Shown here piece by piece: positions 49,238 to 57,445 of a stretch of 64,000 nt of DNA; position 1 is the stretch's first letter; every line of letters starts with the position of its first letter. This DNA is from an uncultured Ruminococcus sp. (GTDB taxonomy: Bacteria > Bacillota > Clostridia > Oscillospirales > Acutalibacteraceae), in assembly GCA_902776975.1 (NCBI GenBank), contig CACYSI010000002.1, positions 1 to 64,000 on the forward strand. The letters are read 5' to 3'. Position numbers and translations under genes: made by a program. Under the pieces are notes generated by a model. That model was given only the letters and a program-made list of their open reading frames with translations. It searched no databases and was not told where the DNA came from.

Positions 49238-50020
49238 ATGGATACAGATATTATTTTAGGTTTAGCGGTGCCCTTCATCGGAACCACGCTCGGCGCCGCC
49301 TGTGTTTTCTTCATGAAAAAGACTTTCGGTCAGACGGTATCGAGGATCCTGTCGGGATTCGCGGCGGGAGTGATGACAGCCGCGTCGGTATGGAGCCTGA
49401 TCATCCCCTCCATAGAGCGGTCACAGTCATGGGGCAGACTCAGCTTTGTGCCCGCGCTGATAGGTTTTTGGACGGGAGTACTGTTTTTGCTGCTTCTCGA
49501 TAAGATACTGCCGCAGTTTCAGCAGAGCCGCGCCGACGCCGACAGCACCTCGGGCAGGACCAAGCGTACCGCGATGATGGTGCTCGCCGTCACCATACAC
49601 AACATCCCCGAGGGCATGGCTGTAGGCGTGATCTACGCGGGTCTGATGTCGGGCTGTGAGGATATCTCAGCGGGCGGAGCGCTGGCGCTCGCCTTGGGCA
49701 TAGCTATACAGAACATCCCCGAGGGAGCCATAATCTCCATGCCGCTGAGAGCCGAGGGACGCTCTAAGCTCAGAGCCTTCAACTGCGGTATGCTGTCGGG
49801 AGCCGTCGAGCCGATCTTCGGCGCGCTGACGCTCCTGCTGGCGGGGCTTGCCGTACCCGCCATGCCGTATCTGCTCGCCTTCGCGGCGGGAGCTATGATA
49901 TATGTAGTAGTCACCGAGCTGATACCCGAGATGTCGGACGACAGCCGTCCGTATATAGGCGTCATCAGCTTCGCTATGGGCTTCACCCTCATGATGTCGC
50001 TCGACGTAGCCCTCGGATAA
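49238..50020 (+). CDS. ZIP-family metal transporter
   Basis: The 260-residue protein has about eight helices. The metal-site motif HNIPEGMAVGV (helix IV) and the matching QNIPEGAIISMPL (helix V, Gln in place of His) are the ZupT/GufA-type signature of ZIP carriers. A cytoplasmic loop after helix III holds basic residues, and no His-rich loop is present. It should import zinc or another divalent metal. It is monocistronic, with AAGGAAC upstream and a terminator downstream. Confidence 0.93.
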   Translation: MDTDIILGLAVPFIGTTLGAACVFFMKKTFGQTVSRILSGFAAGVMTAASVWSLIIPSIERSQSWGRLSFVPALIGFWTGVLFLLLLDKILPQFQQSRADADSTSGRTKRTAMMVLAVTIHNIPEGMAVGVIYAGLMSGCEDISAGGALALALGIAIQNIPEGAIISMPLRAEGRSKLRAFNCGMLSGAVEPIFGALTLLLAGLAVPAMPYLLAFAAGAMIYVVVTELIPEMSDDSRPYIGVISFAMGFTLMMSLDVALG

Positions 50021-50024
50021 CATA

Positions 50025-50069
50025 ACAGCCGTCGGCAGTAGCTACTTGCTATGATCTGCCGTCGGCTGT
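50025..50069. terminator. Bidirectional terminator between the ZIP gene and mnmA
   Basis: ACAGCCGTCGGCAG pairs with CTGCCGTCGGCTGT with one mismatch, around a 17-base loop, between convergent genes. Confidence 0.75.
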
Positions 50070-50073
50070 TTAC

Positions 50074-51129
50074 TTATCTGCTTATGACTCCGCCGCCGAG
50101 TACGACGTCGCCGTCGTACAGTACGCATGACTGTCCGGGAGTGATAGCCCTGACAGGCTCGTCAAAGGTCACCGTCACGCTGCCGTCGGGCGCGGCGACA
50201 GCCACAGCCGGCTGCTCCGTCTGGCGGTAGCGTGTCTTAGCCTTACAGCGTATAGGCTCATCGGGAGCCTCGCCGCTTATCCAGTTGAAGTCCTCGACAT
50301 GCGCCACTGTGCCGAAGAGACGACTCTCATCGCCTAAGACTACGGTATTGTCATCGGGGTCTATGCTCACTACATATATAGGCTCGCCCACGCTTATGCC
50401 GAGGTGCTTGCGCTGACCTATGGTATAGTGGGTTATGCCCTTGTGTCTGCCCAGCACCCTGCCGTCGGGAGTCACAAAGTCACCTACTCCCAACGTCGGA
50501 CAGCGGCTCTCGATAAAGTCGGCATAGTCGCCGTTGGGTACAAAGCATATATCCTGGCTGTCGGGCTTTTTAGCGTTTACAAAGCCGTTTTCCTCAGCTA
50601 TGCGGCGCACCTCGTCCTTTGTCAGACCGCCTAAAGGGAATCTGACGCGCCTTAGCTGCTCCTGTGTCAGCGAGTACAGCACATAGCTCTGATCCTTGGA
50701 GGCGTCAACCGCCTTTTTCAGCAGATATCTGCCGCCGCTCTCTTCAGTTCGGGCATAGTGACCCGTGGCTATCAGCTCGCAGCCAAGCTCGGAGGCTCTT
50801 TCAAAGAGCTTCTCAAACTTCATATATCTGTTGCAGTCTATGCACGGGTTAGGAGTCAAGCCGCGCCTGTAGCTGTCTATGAATTTATCTATTATCTTAG
50901 CTTCAAAGTCATCCTTGAAGTTGAACACATAGTACGGTATACCCATGCGGTTACATACCGATCGCGCGTCGTCCACATCCTCGAGCGAGCAGCAGGTGTT
51001 CTCCCGGCTCATGCCGATATCCTCGTTATCGAACAGGCGCATAGTGCAGCCTATACGGTCATATCCGTTCATCAGCAGCGCGGCTACGGACGAGTCCACG
51101 CCGCCGCTCATAGCGATCAAAGCCTTCAT
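50074..51129 (-). CDS. mnmA: tRNA 2-thiouridylase MnmA
   Basis: MnmA adds sulphur to U34 of Lys, Glu and Gln tRNAs. The 351-residue protein begins MKALIAMSGGVDSSVAALL (PP-loop), has the catalytic cysteines in LTPNPCIDCNRYMKF and DSQDICFVPNGDY, and a C-terminal barrel. GAGGTAG lies before this ATG; an ATG 27 codons upstream would overlap the divergent promoter region. It is divergent from the Rrf2 gene, fitting the common grouping of mnmA with iron-sulphur assembly genes, which are absent here. Confidence 0.96.
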   Translation of the reverse strand: MKALIAMSGGVDSSVAALLMNGYDRIGCTMRLFDNEDIGMSRENTCCSLEDVDDARSVCNRMGIPYYVFNFKDDFEAKIIDKFIDSYRRGLTPNPCIDCNRYMKFEKLFERASELGCELIATGHYARTEESGGRYLLKKAVDASKDQSYVLYSLTQEQLRRVRFPLGGLTKDEVRRIAEENGFVNAKKPDSQDICFVPNGDYADFIESRCPTLGVGDFVTPDGRVLGRHKGITHYTIGQRKHLGISVGEPIYVVSIDPDDNTVVLGDESRLFGTVAHVEDFNWISGEAPDEPIRCKAKTRYRQTEQPAVAVAAPDGSVTVTFDEPVRAITPGQSCVLYDGDVVLGGGVISR

Positions 51130-51219
51130 ATCTACCTCATAAAAAAGTGATATCCTCATTATACTATCATTCTCGCCGGGTGTAAAGGTAAAAGATACCT
51201 GCCTATTCACAAAAAATCC

Positions 51220-51249
51220 TTGATTTACCTACCGGATTTGTGGTATAAT
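51220..51249 (+). promoter_or_regulatory. Promoter of the Rrf2 regulator with an overlapping palindrome
   Basis: TTGATT at 51220-51225, an 18-base spacer and TATAAT at 51244-51249. GGTATAATACC, a perfect 11-base palindrome, covers the -10 box, and ACCTACC precedes it; these share ACC/GGTA elements with the cysK operator and may serve autoregulation. Confidence 0.6.
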
Positions 51250-51300
51250 ACCGACATAGGTTCATATTTCATTCAGATCAAGTCAAAAAAGGTGGTTCAT

Positions 51301-51729
51301 ATGCTGGTTTCTACCCGCGGCAGATACGCGCTGAGAGTGCTGATAGATCTCGCCGAACACAACAGCGGCTCATATATCCCCATGAAAGACGTCGCGGCGC
51401 GACAGGAGATATCGCTCAAATATCTTGAGCGCATACTGCCGACCCTCACTAAAGCCAAGCTGATAGAGGGCGTCCACGGCAAGGGCGGCGGCTACAAGCT
51501 GACCCGCTCTCCCGAGGACTACACCGTAGGCGAGGTGCTCAGGCTCACCGAGGGCGATCTCGCTCCCGTAGCCTGTCTCGGCGCCGACGCTCTCCCCTGC
51601 GAGAGAGCCGCCGAGTGCCGCACCCTTAGCATGTGGAAGGGCTATTACGATCTTACCAACAAGTATTTTGACAGCATAACCATAGCCTCGCTCACCAACA
51701 CCGACTCGGCAGATAACTATGTCATCTGA
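51301..51729 (+). CDS. Rrf2-family regulator, IscR-like
   Basis: The 142-residue protein has the Rrf2 winged helix (STRGRYALRVLIDLAEH, AARQEISLKYLERILPTL, GKGGGYKL) and three cysteines at 92, 100 and 106, near the 92/98/104 positions of the IscR [2Fe-2S] ligands. That makes an iron-sulphur sensor more likely than the cluster-free CymR, although spacing differs slightly. It is divergent from mnmA and has a terminator. Its own promoter region carries a palindrome; the cysK operator is a plausible second target. Confidence 0.88.
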   Translation: MLVSTRGRYALRVLIDLAEHNSGSYIPMKDVAARQEISLKYLERILPTLTKAKLIEGVHGKGGGYKLTRSPEDYTVGEVLRLTEGDLAPVACLGADALPCERAAECRTLSMWKGYYDLTNKYFDSITIASLTNTDSADNYVI

Positions 51730-51788
51730 CAGTCTGTCTGATATTAATTCCGCATAATCAACTGTACACGACATGATCGTGGATTTAC

Positions 51789-51818
51789 AAGACTCGGGTA
51801 TGGTACAGCCCGAGTCTT
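51789..51818 (+). terminator. Terminator-like hairpin after the Rrf2 gene
   Basis: AAGACTCGGG/CCCGAGTCTT with a ten-base loop, followed by TGTTAATT. Confidence 0.7.
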
Positions 51819-51844
51819 TGTTAATTAGTTTGAAAGAAGAAACA

Positions 51845-51892
51845 GAACGCATAAAAATTTATGTAGACAATTCTTATGCGTTCTGGTATCAT
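51845..51892 (+). promoter_or_regulatory. Promoter and perfect inverted repeat upstream of the symporter gene
   Basis: TAGACA (51864-51869), a 17-base spacer and TATCAT (51887-51892). A perfect 10-bp inverted repeat, GAACGCATAA (51845-51854) and TTATGCGTTC (51874-51883), flanks the -35 box, so it may be an operator. Confidence 0.55.
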
Positions 51893-51936
51893 TGTAGCCA
51901 GAAAATCGGAAACAAACAGGATGGTGAACAAGGATC

Positions 51937-53538
51937 ATGGGTCTGTTTAATAATCGCTCCTTAGAGATACCGCTCAAGGCTGAGAGCTACGAGACCGCTG
52001 ATAGATATCTCGAACAATGGATGGAGCAAAACAGGATCGGCGAAAAAAGCACTTTGGAGACCAAGCTGCTGTTTGAGGCTCTGTTTCAGGATATGATCGA
52101 GCAGGGCTTCGGCGAGGATACCATCCTCACGATAAAAGCTCAGAGAGCCTTCGGCGAATACAATATCAAGATAGGCTTTGAGGGCGAGTCTTATATTCCT
52201 ACATTAAAAAAGGATCCTAAGAATATCTCGCCCGAGCTGAGGATAGTACAGGCGTACAGCGACAAGGTCGGCTACAGATACCGCTTAGGCTATAACCGCA
52301 TCAGCATAGTCGTAAAGAGAAACTACAGCAGTTCTCTGCTGTCCTGTTTTATCGCGATCATCCTTGGTTTGCTGGTCAGTACAGCTCTCCATGCTTTTAT
52401 TGGCGTTCGTGATCTTAGGTCGCTTAACGTTATGTATATCAAGCCTCTGATCAATCAGTTCGCTAACGCGATGCTGATGATAGGCGCCCCCGTCACGTTC
52501 TTCTCACTCATCAAAAATCTGACGGATATCTATATAGTTTCGGAGAAGAGCTCCTCCGCCAGAAAACTGCAGGTAAAAACGATCGTTACTTCACTGATCG
52601 CCATCGCGCTGGCGCTGATAACAGGCATTCTCATTGCGTCTGTTCTGAGCTCACAGCAGGGTTATCTCGAGAACATGGGAACGTACGCGAGCGGGCTGAC
52701 CGCTACGGAGTTCATCGCCTCGCTGGTGCCCAGCAGTATATTTGAGCCGTTTGAGACATATATGCCGTTCCCGATCATCATCGTAGCGCTGCTTCTGACA
52801 TACGCGCTGTGCTCGATCGGAGAGTACTTCGACTCGGTACACAGGTTCATCAATGTCTGCTTGTCGATATTCTCCAAAATGGTGTCCGTCGTCATGTTCA
52901 CCCTTCCGTTCTTCTGCTTTTTGTCGGTGCTCTCAATGCTTATGGTCAACGGCGCGTCCCGAATACTCGTACTGTTGGAGTACGTCCTTGTGGTCGCGGT
53001 CAGCCTGATCGTCATAGCTGCGTTCTATCTGATACGCCTGCTTCTCGGCAGAGTAAACATCCTGACCTTTGTCAAGCATCTTCCTACTCTGATGTGGGAG
53101 AATTTCAAGATCAACTCCGCTATCGACGCGGTACCCTTCAACGTCAGATACTGCTCGCGAAAATACGGCTACAACCGAAAGAGGCTTTCCGAAAAGCTGC
53201 CGATACTCGCTCAGACAAATCAGGACGGCAACTGCTTTCTCATAATGCTCATAGCTATGATCTTCATCTTCATGTTAGGTATAGACGTCTCATGGCTGCA
53301 GATAGCCGGCATCGGTTTTTTGGTGCTGTTCCTCTCAGTCGGCGCGCCTAACCAGCCCGGCTCGATAGTGATCGGCATACTCATCATCACCTTCTATCTC
53401 AAGGCGGACGGTCTGATCACTATAGCGATATTCGCCGAGGTTTTCTTCGGCTCGGTACAGAATATCATCAACGTGCTCGGAGATATCGTCACGGTAGCAA
53501 TAGAGGAGCAAAAATACAAGCTGAAATCAAACTCGTGA
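51937..53538 (+). CDS. Divergent SDF-type (dicarboxylate/amino acid:cation) symporter with extra N-terminal domain
   Basis: The 533-residue protein has a soluble N-terminal domain of about 120 residues (ETADRYLEQWMEQNRIGEKSTLETKLLFEALFQDMIEQGF), whose helix-strand order recalls a GHKL ATPase/anti-sigma kinase, followed by a membrane domain resembling the SDF/DAACS family. The latter has the MYIKPLINQFANAMLMIGAPVTFFSLIKNLTDI segment and a late GAPNQPGS. The substrate motifs are altered: where glutamate carriers have a serine-rich loop and NMDGT, this protein has DAVPFNVRYCS and NQDGNC. It may transport a different solute or act as a sensor-transporter. It is monocistronic, with AAGGATC before the ATG. 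Confidence 0.72.
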   Translation: MGLFNNRSLEIPLKAESYETADRYLEQWMEQNRIGEKSTLETKLLFEALFQDMIEQGFGEDTILTIKAQRAFGEYNIKIGFEGESYIPTLKKDPKNISPELRIVQAYSDKVGYRYRLGYNRISIVVKRNYSSSLLSCFIAIILGLLVSTALHAFIGVRDLRSLNVMYIKPLINQFANAMLMIGAPVTFFSLIKNLTDIYIVSEKSSSARKLQVKTIVTSLIAIALALITGILIASVLSSQQGYLENMGTYASGLTATEFIASLVPSSIFEPFETYMPFPIIIVALLLTYALCSIGEYFDSVHRFINVCLSIFSKMVSVVMFTLPFFCFLSVLSMLMVNGASRILVLLEYVLVVAVSLIVIAAFYLIRLLLGRVNILTFVKHLPTLMWENFKINSAIDAVPFNVRYCSRKYGYNRKRLSEKLPILAQTNQDGNCFLIMLIAMIFIFMLGIDVSWLQIAGIGFLVLFLSVGAPNQPGSIVIGILIITFYLKADGLITIAIFAEVFFGSVQNIINVLGDIVTVAIEEQKYKLKSNS

Positions 53539-53568
53539 CAAACCTTCAAGCTATACGAATATATAATA

Positions 53569-53593
53569 ACGGAGCTGTTTTCCACAGCTCCGT
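53569..53593. terminator. Bidirectional terminator between the symporter and esterase genes
   Basis: ACGGAGCTGT/ACAGCTCCGT with a five-base loop and flanking TTTCGTT, between convergent genes. Confidence 0.85.
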
Positions 53594-53598
53594 TTTCG

Positions 53599-54759
53599 TT
53601 ACTTTTGTTCTTCTGTGCTTATCAGCTCGGCGTTAGGGAAGGCGTACTTGAGATAATCGGGGAAGACCGCTCTCCAGTACATCTCATTGTGGATGCCTTC
53701 TTCATAGGTCTTGAGGATGATCTTATCCTTGGGATAGCCTACGGTCTCAAGGTTGGAGGGCATGACCTCAGCCTTCAGGCTTATCTGCTTTTCGAGCTGA
53801 TCCGAGGCGGCAAAACCGCTGTAGATATATACTGTCGGATATCCCTCCGAAAACTTCTTAGAGCCGAGATAATCGATCCATGTCCTGTCTGAGTACAGCA
53901 GGAAGGCAGGCGACAGCGCTCCTACCGAGCCAAAGAGCTCGGGATGCTCCATGGCGATGTAAAAGCTCTCGATACCGCCCGAGGAGCTGCCGCATACCGA
54001 GGTATGCTCGCGGTCTGTATAGACGTTATAATTCTTCTCGATATAAGGCTTGACGGTATTGACCACAAAGTCGCAGAAGTACTCGCCGTGACCGTTCTTG
54101 TAGTCCTCTGAGAGCACCTCTCCGATATCGGGGGTCAGCTCGTCGTCACGCCAGCTGTCGGCGTTCTCTATGCCTACGATGATGAACTTCTCGTTTGTCA
54201 GAGACATCATGGCGAGAGCGCTCTCGGCTACTCCCCATGAGCCTGTAGAGGTAGCTGCCGGATCAAACAGATTTTGACCGTCTGTCATATAGATGACTGA
54301 GTACTTATCCTCAGACTTAGCGTCATAGTCCTCGGGTGTCCAGATGAGGATATCCTTGGTACGCTCCTGATAGTCAAAGCTCTTACGCTTATACTCGGGC
54401 TCTTTGGTCTGCTTTGAGTGGATATAGGGATAGAAGCGGCGTGAGCTGAGTTCCCAGCCGTTTACATAATCGTTAAAGGCGAGCTGAGCGGTGCTGTCGT
54501 CGCCGGAGCCGAGCACTACCCTGTCATAGACGGATGTATCGGCTTTGCAAGAAAACTCAGTATATGCGTCGCCCGAGTCGATCTTCTTCATATTGACCTC
54601 TTTTTTCTCTCCGGTATCGGAGTTTATAAAGGTCGCCTTCATCTTATCGTTGCCGTATTCATCCCTTACATACAGGGTATGACCGCTCTCGGAGCAGGCG
54701 CACAGCGGCATCACGATCAGCACTGCGGCTATAAGCAAACAGATCAATCTTTTTTTCAT
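53599..54759 (-). CDS. Esterase lipoprotein, enterochelin-esterase / esterase D-like
   Basis: The 386-residue protein has a lipoprotein signal (VLIVMPLCAC, with the lipidated cysteine at about residue 22). After a beta-rich N-terminal region of about 100 residues comes an alpha/beta hydrolase of the esterase D/Fes type: RTKDILIWTPEDYDAKS, VIYMTDGQNLFDP, the nucleophile elbow VCGSSSGGIESF and a C-terminal HNEMYW histidine. Substrates in this family range from siderophores to feruloyl and acetyl esters of plant polysaccharides; a polysaccharide esterase would suit the organism, but that is inference. GGAGATT fixes the ATG 11 codons inside the longest frame. Confidence 0.87.
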   Translation of the reverse strand: MKKRLICLLIAAVLIVMPLCACSESGHTLYVRDEYGNDKMKATFINSDTGEKKEVNMKKIDSGDAYTEFSCKADTSVYDRVVLGSGDDSTAQLAFNDYVNGWELSSRRFYPYIHSKQTKEPEYKRKSFDYQERTKDILIWTPEDYDAKSEDKYSVIYMTDGQNLFDPAATSTGSWGVAESALAMMSLTNEKFIIVGIENADSWRDDELTPDIGEVLSEDYKNGHGEYFCDFVVNTVKPYIEKNYNVYTDREHTSVCGSSSGGIESFYIAMEHPELFGSVGALSPAFLLYSDRTWIDYLGSKKFSEGYPTVYIYSGFAASDQLEKQISLKAEVMPSNLETVGYPKDKIILKTYEEGIHNEMYWRAVFPDYLKYAFPNAELISTEEQK

Positions 54760-54787
54760 GTCAAATCTCCTTGTTTTTATTAAAATA

Positions 54788-54836
54788 GTCATTGCGAGGA
54801 CTCGACACGCGTGTCAGCCCGTGGCAATCTCAACCA
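54788..54836. repeat. TCATTGCGAGG/GTGGCAATCTC repeat, copy 4, carrying GACACGCGTGTC
   Basis: GTCATTGCGAGG, then GACACGCGTGTC at 54804-54815 in place of the usual short hairpin, then CCCGTGGCAATCTCAACC. It lies just upstream of the esterase gene and next to the second MITE-like element. Confidence 0.75.
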
Positions 54837-54844
54837 ATCAACTA

Positions 54845-55003
54845 ATACTAAGTTTCATTAAAACACTTTAACATTTATTGCGTTAAATTCCGTATAACTT
54901 CGTTGTCCTCCTTGACAGGCGCCAGCCTGTCTGCGTCGTCCGCCTCGTTCTACGAAATTTTCCGTTAATAAATTTGTTAAAGCGTTTAATGGAAACTTAG
55001 TAT
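54845..55003. mobile_element. MITE-like palindromic element, copy 2
   Basis: The 159-bp element has terminal inverted repeats (ATACTAAGTTTC-ATTAAA, ends 54845 and 55003) and arms that extend about 50 bp inward (CTTTAACA...TTTATT...GTTAA...AAATT). Its left half matches copy 1 at 1199-1342 strongly, including TTGCGTTAAATTCCG and CTTGACAGGCGCCAGC, while the right half of the centre differs. No coding capacity. It abuts the end of the small membrane protein gene. Confidence 0.7.
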
Positions 55004-55007
55004 AAAT

Positions 55008-55322
55008 TTATTTTTCATCGTTTTTATTGTCAGCCATCAACGGCTTGTAGCCTGTCGAAGAATAAGGGTTCTTGTTCTCTATGGGCGGAGTAGGCGGAGC
55101 CGAGCGCGCCCACGCGCCTATGCCCCACAGTATCAGCATCCATATCAGCATATACAGCAGGAACGCCCCGAAATATACCAAACAGTACCACCACTTGATG
55201 TACTGAGGGATGATGAAGTGAAGTATCAGAAGTATCCATCCAGGTATGGTGAGGCGAAAGTTGAGCGCTATATTGAACAACAGCACAATGAAGAACGAAC
55301 CTGTACGCGAGGTCTTGCGCAT
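55008..55322 (-). CDS. Small membrane protein of unknown function
   Basis: The 104-residue protein has a basic N-terminus and two or three hydrophobic helices (FFIVLLFNIALNF, IPGWILLILHFIIP, YCLVYFGAFLLYMLIWMLILWGIG), then a hydrophilic Pro/Asn-rich tail. GAAAGGAG precedes the ATG. I do not recognise the family. It lies 50 bases downstream of apbE on the same strand and may be cotranscribed. The MITE-like element lies within ten bases of its stop and may supply the 3' hairpin. Confidence 0.75.
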   Translation of the reverse strand: MRKTSRTGSFFIVLLFNIALNFRLTIPGWILLILHFIIPQYIKWWYCLVYFGAFLLYMLIWMLILWGIGAWARSAPPTPPIENKNPYSSTGYKPLMADNKNDEK

Positions 55323-55372
55323 ACGTTTCTCCTTTCGTATAAATACCGTACAATCAAATGTACGCGTCTTGC

Positions 55373-56386
55373 CTAAACTTTAATTACCTTATAGTCATAA
55401 CCCTCAGCGAGGGTAAAGTCGTCATATATCCCTTCGGTGACGTATAGTTCACCGCTGTCGGTCAGGATGATGAAATCTCTGCCGTCGGATTTGAAACCGT
55501 TTTTGTAATGATCGAGAGCCTTATCGAGCCCCATTACGAACAGCGCGGTAGAGAGCGCGTCCGCCGCGGTTCCGTCATCAGAGATCACCGTCACCGACAG
55601 TATACCGTTATCCGCAGGCTCGGCGGTCTTAGGGTCGAGTATATGTATATAGCGCTTACCGTCGCGCTCAAAATACCTCTCATAGCCGCCCGAGGTAGAT
55701 ATGATTCCCTCGCCGCAGCTCAGATAACCGAAGTACCCCGCGGGATTCTCCGGGTCGGCTATACCGACCTTGAACGGAGTTTTGTCGGGCTTTTCGCCGT
55801 ACAGAGCGATAGTCCCGCCGAGATTGAGCACGGCGGCTGTCGCCTTGCTGTCCCTGAGTATCTCAAGGCATCTCTCGGCAGCATAGCCCTTGGCGACGGC
55901 TCCGAGGTCGATCATCGTTCCGTCGGGCACGGTCACATGACCCTCGCTGTGCTCGACACGGCTGTAGTCGATTTTTTCGGCGAGCTTTTTAAGCGCGGCT
56001 TTATCGGGGATATCATACTTGCCCGTAGTGAAGCCCCACTCGAGCACCGCGGGATAAACAGTGATGTCAAAGTACCCGTCAAGCCTCCCGCACAGAGCGA
56101 GCGCCTTGCCGATCAGCCTGTCGGTATCGGAGCTGATCTCAGCGCTTTTGTCGCGGTTGATGCGGTATATCTCGCTGTCCTCGTCGGTAGCGTCGAGCAG
56201 CGAGTCGAGCTTATTTATCTCGCTTTTGAGCTGTGAGCTTACCTCTCCGCCGTATACCGTCAGCGACATGAGCGTATCCATAGCTTCAAAGCTCGCTGTC
56301 TCGGGCTTCATGCCCGAACAAGCGCTCAGTATGACTGTTATCAAAAGCATCACGGCGCATATAACGCCTTTTACTGTCTTTTTCAT
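55373..56386 (-). CDS. apbE: FAD:protein FMN transferase ApbE, lipoprotein
   Basis: ApbE attaches FMN covalently to threonine residues of partner proteins such as RnfG/NqrC-type subunits. The 337-residue protein has a lipoprotein signal (VILSACSG, Cys22), MDTLMSLTVYGG, DLGAVAKGYAAERCLEIL, LNLGGTIALYGEKPDKTPFKVGIADP and the Mg-binding DGTAADALSTALFVMG. It acts outside the membrane. A NusG-II gene and a Gx transporter gene are divergent next to it, a grouping repeatedly seen in Firmicutes. No FMN-binding partner lies in the window. Confidence 0.95.
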   Translation of the reverse strand: MKKTVKGVICAVMLLITVILSACSGMKPETASFEAMDTLMSLTVYGGEVSSQLKSEINKLDSLLDATDEDSEIYRINRDKSAEISSDTDRLIGKALALCGRLDGYFDITVYPAVLEWGFTTGKYDIPDKAALKKLAEKIDYSRVEHSEGHVTVPDGTMIDLGAVAKGYAAERCLEILRDSKATAAVLNLGGTIALYGEKPDKTPFKVGIADPENPAGYFGYLSCGEGIISTSGGYERYFERDGKRYIHILDPKTAEPADNGILSVTVISDDGTAADALSTALFVMGLDKALDHYKNGFKSDGRDFIILTDSGELYVTEGIYDDFTLAEGYDYKVIKV

Positions 56387-56456
56387 ACTTCAAGATTAAC
56401 ACAATATCCCTTAGCAGTCAATCATAATTTCCCTTAACGCTCAGACATAATTATTG

Positions 56457-56485
56457 TTGCAAGTTGCGATTTAATGTGCTAAAAT
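56457..56485 (+). promoter_or_regulatory. Promoter of the NusG-II/Gx pair
   Basis: TTGCAA at 56457-56462, a 17-base spacer and TAAAAT at 56480-56485, in the divergent region with apbE. Confidence 0.65.
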
Positions 56486-56530
56486 GGTGAAAGCTGTTAT
56501 CCGCCACCTATAAGAATACGAGATAATGAT

Positions 56531-56896
56531 ATGAAATATAAAGTTATGATAATCATAATAGCAGTGATATTCGCGGCGGGCGCTGTCGGCACATTTTTCG
56601 CGCTCAACTCCCCTGCCCGCGGTACGGTGCGCGTCATAAGCGGCGGCAAGGTCATCGAGACTATCGACCTTATCTCGTCCGACGACAGGAGCTTTGACGT
56701 AGAGTATGACGGACATAAAAATACCGTAGAGATACGAGATCACCGCGTCAGGGTCATCTCTGCCGACTGTCCCGATCAGACCTGCGTGCGTATGGGCTGG
56801 CTGAGCAGCTCTTCGATGCCCATAGTCTGTCTGCCCCATCAGCTCGTGATAGAGTACACCGAAAGCTTAGACGGCATAGACGCCGTAACGAGGTAG
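56531..56896 (+). CDS. NusG domain II-containing protein
   Basis: The 121-residue protein has one N-terminal membrane helix (VMIIIIAVIFAAGAVGTFFAL) and an extracytoplasmic NusG-II domain with GTVRVISGGKVIETIDL, NTVEIRDHRVRVISADCPDQTCVRMGWLS and VCLPHQLVIEY. The invariant cysteines (CPDQTC, VCLPH) are present. Despite the name it is not a transcription factor; the family occurs with ApbE and Gx proteins, and a redox or cofactor role outside the cell is suspected. The next gene starts three bases after its stop. Confidence 0.9.
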   Translation: MKYKVMIIIIAVIFAAGAVGTFFALNSPARGTVRVISGGKVIETIDLISSDDRSFDVEYDGHKNTVEIRDHRVRVISADCPDQTCVRMGWLSSSSMPIVCLPHQLVIEYTESLDGIDAVTR

Positions 56897-56898
56897 CT

Positions 56899-57399
56899 AT
56901 GAACCCTAAGGTAAAGAGACTGACAGAGCTGTCCGTGCTGACCGCGGTCGCTCTGATAATCTTCGTCGTAGAACTGCAGATCCCAAACCCCTTCCCTATC
57001 CCCGGCATCAAGTTAGGACTCGCCAATATCATCACGGTATACGCGATATACCGCTACAAGCCGTATGAGGCTGCGGCGATAACCGTCGTAAGGCTGATAC
57101 TCGGAGCGGTTTTCGCGGGCAACTTTGCCGCGCTGATATACAGCGCCTCGGGCGCCGCGCTGTGCCTGATCGGTATGCTGATACTCAGGCGGTTTATCGA
57201 CGAAAAACACATCTGGATATCATCGGTGTTCGGAGCCATACTGCACAACACAGGTCAGATGGCGGCGGCGCTGATCATCACCCAAACACCGCAGCTTTTA
57301 GCGTATTATCCCTTTTTACTGGTATCGGGATGTCTCGCGGGAGCGTTCACGGGGCTTTGCGCTCAGATCGTTATCTCACGACTGAAAAAGAATAAATAA
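56899..57399 (+). CDS. Gx transporter family protein (formerly heptaprenyl diphosphate synthase component I)
   Basis: The 166-residue membrane protein has five helices and the family signature GIKLGLANIITVYAIYRY, followed by RLILGAVFAGNFAALIYSASGAALCL. Proteins of this kind resemble ECF S components and were once annotated as a polyprenyl synthase component, probably wrongly. Coupling to the NusG-II gene and proximity to apbE suggest uptake of a flavin or quinone-related cofactor; this is inference from context. GAGGT lies in the overlap before the ATG. Confidence 0.88.
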   Translation: MNPKVKRLTELSVLTAVALIIFVVELQIPNPFPIPGIKLGLANIITVYAIYRYKPYEAAAITVVRLILGAVFAGNFAALIYSASGAALCLIGMLILRRFIDEKHIWISSVFGAILHNTGQMAAALIITQTPQLLAYYPFLLVSGCLAGAFTGLCAQIVISRLKKNK

Positions 57400-57445
57400 C
57401 AGAGCTTTCATCACAGCAACTACACACCGAAAGGATGGAAGATAT

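Noticed and set aside
51773..51964. 63-codon frame before the symporter gene
   Set aside because: Covers a terminator hairpin, an inverted repeat and the promoter, and overlaps the symporter start; no ribosome binding site.
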